14,895 bases of DNA, taken from positions 1 to 14,895 of the forward strand of contig DASYAE010000037.1 of the NCBI GenBank assembly GCA_036501535.1, given 5' to 3'. The notes beneath the pieces were generated by a model. That model worked only from the letters and a program-made list of their open reading frames with translations, did not search any database and was not told the origin of the DNA. The stretch comes from DASYAE01 sp036501535. Lineage in GTDB: Bacteria; Actinomycetota; Actinomycetes; Streptomycetales; Catenulisporaceae. This document shows, piece by piece, positions 13,201-14,895 of this stretch. How positions within the stretch are numbered: position 1 is the first letter of the stretch; every line of letters begins with the position of its first letter. Position numbers and translations under genes: made by a program.

Positions 13201-14895
13201 CGCGCGCTGCAGCGCGAGGAAGATCCGGAACACGGCCTCTTCCAGCTCCGGCGTGCGCTCCAGCTCGGTGACGCCGTAGTGCCCGAGCGCCTTCGCCAGC
13301 TTGGCCTGGAACGAGTCCGGCAGCCCGGCGCGCTCGACATCAAGGCTCTGCAGGTAGGTGTGGAAGCGCTCGCGGGCGCTGTGCACGTGGTTGTCGCCGC
13401 CGGCCTCCTCCCCCGCGGGCTTGTTGCGGCTCAGCTCGCACAGGTCGGCGAACACGGCCATCAGGTCGATCTCCTCGGCCAGCGGGCGCCGGCCCGCGGC
13501 GGCCAGCTCGGCGCGCGCCGCGAGGTAGTCGCTCAGCACCCTGTGCTCGTCGTGCGGATCGACGTCGAAGCCGAGCAGCAGGCTGCGAAGCTCCTGCAGC
13601 CCGCGGGTGATCCGCTCGCCGACGGGGGCGCCGGAGGCCCTGGCCGGCAGCTCCAGCTCGATGCCCTGCACCGCTTCCGGGGCGGCGGCGTCGCCGTCCT
13701 CGGCCAGCGGCTCCAGGCGCAGCAGCGGCGCGCCGGTCTCGACCTGGCTGCCGACCGTCACCGCGCACTCCTTGAGCCGCGCGCGGAACGGCGCGCGCAG
13801 CACCGTCTCCATCTTCATGCTCTCCAGCACAAGCACCGGCGCGCCCGCCTCGACCTCGGCGCCGACCGCCAGCGGCGTGGCGACCACCAGCGCGGGCGCC
13901 GGGGCGCGCACGACGCCGCCCGCGTCCCGGCTGACCCGGTGCGCGACCCCGTCGACCTCGACGAAGTGGACCAGCCCGTGCGTGCCGGTGACCAGGCGGA
14001 AGCGGGTGGCGTTGACCGTGATGTGGCCGGTGTGCCGGTCGAACCGGTCCAGTTCCACGTCCGCGGTCTCCACGTGGTCGCCGGTGCCGATGGCGACGCG
14101 GAAGCGGTGAGCGCCGACCCGGGCGACCTTGACGCGGTAGGCGGCGCCGCGCAGCTTCAGGTCGAGCGGGCGGCCGCTCTTGTGCTGCACCTGTGGCCGG
14201 CCGCCGAACGCGGTGGACAGCAGCCGCTGCCGCTCGACCCGCTCCTCCTCCTCGTAGGCCTCGATGGCGGCCGCGGCCAGCGCGATCGCGGAGTGCCGGT
14301 GCGAGACGAGCCGGCCCTGGCCGCGCACGCGGTCGATCCAGCCGGTGTCCGCGCTGGCGTCGACGACCTCGGGCTGGTCGAGCAGGTCGAGCACGAAGCT
14401 CTTGTTGGTCGCGCCGCCCTCGATGATGACGGTCGTCTCCGTCATCGCCCGGCGCAGCCGGCCAAGCGCCTCCTCGCGGTCACGGCCGTAGGCGATGATC
14501 TTCGCGATCATCGAGTCGAAGTCGGCCGGGATCGTGTCCCCCTCGCTGACCCCGGTGTCGACGCGGATGCCCGGCCCGGCTGGCAGGTCGAGCCGCACGA
14601 TCCGGCCAGGCGACGGAGCGAAGTCCCGGTCCGGGTCCTCCGCGTTCAGCCGCGCCTCGATCGCGTGCCCGCGCTCCGCCGGCTGACGTCCCGTCAACTT
14701 CCCGCCCGACGCGACATGCAGCTGGAGCTTGACCAAATCGGTGCCGGTGGTCGTCTCCGTGATCGGGTGCTCCACCTGAAGCCGGGTGTTGACCTCCAGG
14801 AACGCGAACAGCTTGTCGCCGGGGTGGTAGAGGAACTCGACCGTCGCCGCGCCGCTGTAACCGACCGCGAGAGCCAGCCGTTCGGCCGACGCCTT
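10210..14895 (-). CDS. large single-chain acetyl/acyl-CoA carboxylase (5' end beyond the window)
   Basis: The window holds the last 1561 codons; the N-terminal part of biotin carboxylase is missing. The end of the ATP-grasp domain and the biotin carboxylase C-terminus come first, with EVNTRLQVEHP at about 34-44 and SPGRI following. BCCP comes next, with biotinyl Lys K361 in ESMKMET. A long central region (about 375-1000) resembles the eukaryotic ACC central domain: HFTFRP, then RMQLERLQKFDLT and NRIVLYVWPP. The carboxyltransferase beta half runs about 1015-1260 (SGARI, GINVG). The alpha half runs about 1290-1470 (ANLSGFDGSPES, RYHGGAFVVF, NPNM). The enzyme carboxylates acetyl-CoA or another acyl-CoA, supplying malonyl-type units for fatty acid or polyketide synthesis. 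Most actinobacterial carboxylases are split into subunits, so this layout is unusual. Substrate choice cannot be read. It is upstream of, and on the same strand as, the ligase-SDR pair. Confidence 0.85.
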   Translation of the reverse strand, partial: KASAERLALAVGYSGAATVEFLYHPGDKLFAFLEVNTRLQVEHPITETTTGTDLVKLQLHVASGGKLTGRQPAERGHAIEARLNAEDPDRDFAPSPGRIVRLDLPAGPGIRVDTGVSEGDTIPADFDSMIAKIIAYGRDREEALGRLRRAMTETTVIIEGGATNKSFVLDLLDQPEVVDASADTGWIDRVRGQGRLVSHRHSAIALAAAAIEAYEEEERVERQRLLSTAFGGRPQVQHKSGRPLDLKLRGAAYRVKVARVGAHRFRVAIGTGDHVETADVELDRFDRHTGHITVNATRFRLVTGTHGLVHFVEVDGVAHRVSRDAGGVVRAPAPALVVATPLAVGAEVEAGAPVLVLESMKMETVLRAPFRARLKECAVTVGSQVETGAPLLRLEPLAEDGDAAAPEAVQGIELELPARASGAPVGERITRGLQELRSLLLGFDVDPHDEHRVLSDYLAARAELAAAGRRPLAEEIDLMAVFADLCELSRNKPAGEEAGGDNHVHSARERFHTYLQSLDVERAGLPDSFQAKLAKALGHYGVTELERTPELEEAVFRIFLALQRAASDATVVVTLLREWLREAPPGGVLREPAGLTLERLLAATQVRFPVVSDLARGIVFGWFAQPLLRRNRARVYADVRKNLRYLDENPDAPDRAKRIAAMVGSTEPLVRLLGQRLSLDGLDHAPMLEVLTRRYYGNKGLVDVRTSEAEGCAFVVAERAGSRLVSTAVSFEAFADALRGLAAVAGDNGNDIDADIYLVWEKQPEDFDVMAAALRDAIGAQPLPPQVRRLTATVAGRGHAVMHHHFTFRPTQDGVSEERLIRGLHPYIAQRMQLERLQKFDLTRLPSSDEEVYLFRCVARQDPSDDRLVAFAQVRDLTGLRDHDGRLVALPTAEDTIAACLDSIRRAQSRRPAKNRFPTNRIVLYVWPPIAVTRDELDTIAARVLPTTAGAGLEEIELIGRQRDPQTGALEKIAMRVAFDAAGGGTLTVGEQSDALVEPLDGYRQKVLRASSRNTVYPYELTGMLGAFTEYDLDDSGALAPVDRPKGGNTAAIVAGLATAPTERHPEGVTRVVLLGDPTKSLGALSEPECRRVAAALDLAERMRVPVEWYALSAGARISMESGTENMDWVAAALKRIVEFTQDGGEINIVVAGINVGAQPYWNAEATMLMHTKGVLVMTPDSAMVLTGKHSLDFSGGVSAEDNFGIGGYDRVMGPNGQAQYWAPSLAAAHEVLMAHYDHTYVVPGEAQPRPAKTSDPIDRDITGFPHTVPDSEFATLGEVFSAEANPDRKKPFDIRTVMRAVADQDHPVLERWAGMAAAETAVVQDVRLGGRPVCLLGIESHPVPRRGFPPADGPDTYTAGTLFPQSSKKAARAINAASGNRPVVVLANLSGFDGSPESMRKLQLEYGAEIGRAIVNFRGPIVFCVISRYHGGAFVVFSKALNPNMTVLAIEGSFASVLGGAPAAAVVFSGEVDARAANDSRVRDLEARVTAASVADRAALAAELDELRASVRAEKLGEVAAEFERVHDIRRAVRVGSVDAVIRAAELRPRIIEAVEARLD

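Overview
The window is high-GC DNA with strongly GC-biased third codon positions, GTG as well as ATG starts, a Tat-exported carbohydrate esterase and actinobacterial-type acyl-CoA chemistry. It most likely comes from a soil actinomycete; the genus cannot be fixed from the sequence. Only the left edge (about 1-2000) is plus-strand or mixed. Nearly everything from 867 to the right edge is on the minus strand.

Left end (1-1950), a candidate immune module. A truncated gene ends in an Asn-rich motif and overlaps by one base (TGATG) a gene for a TIR-like (CAP12/PF10137-type) protein. That protein carries almost the same Asn-rich motif at its N-terminus and keeps the catalytic-type Glu in NVYIELG. 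Convergent to it, 23 bp away, is a two-TM protein with a macro-like domain of the ThsA_Macro (formerly DUF6430) type, the effector architecture of type II Thoeris. A possible 48-aa ORF overlaps its start by 4 bases, and three tandem 9-bp repeats lie further upstream. This is the most interesting part of the window.

Middle (2058-6983). A SixA-like histidine phosphatase and a PIG-V-like GT-C membrane glycosyltransferase are followed by a Tat-secreted CE15 (glucuronoyl esterase-like) protein of 924 aa. Its leader region holds three GAAA/TTTC palindromes, like those reported upstream of actinomycete xylanase genes, next to a candidate promoter. This suggests repression by a xylan-responsive regulator.

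Right end (7066-14895), all minus strand. In transcription order: a very large single-chain acyl-CoA carboxylase (truncated by the window edge, with a eukaryotic-type central region), a decayed chorismate-lyase-like gene, an ANL acyl/aryl-CoA ligase, and an SDR fused to a degenerate ANL C-terminal subdomain. The last two overlap by 4 bases. Together they look like the edge of an acyl- or aryl-CoA-dependent biosynthetic locus: malonyl-CoA-type extender supply, aromatic acid formation (now broken), acid activation and ketone/alcohol redox. No PKS or other core enzyme is visible. No tRNA, rRNA, CRISPR array or insertion sequence was recognised.
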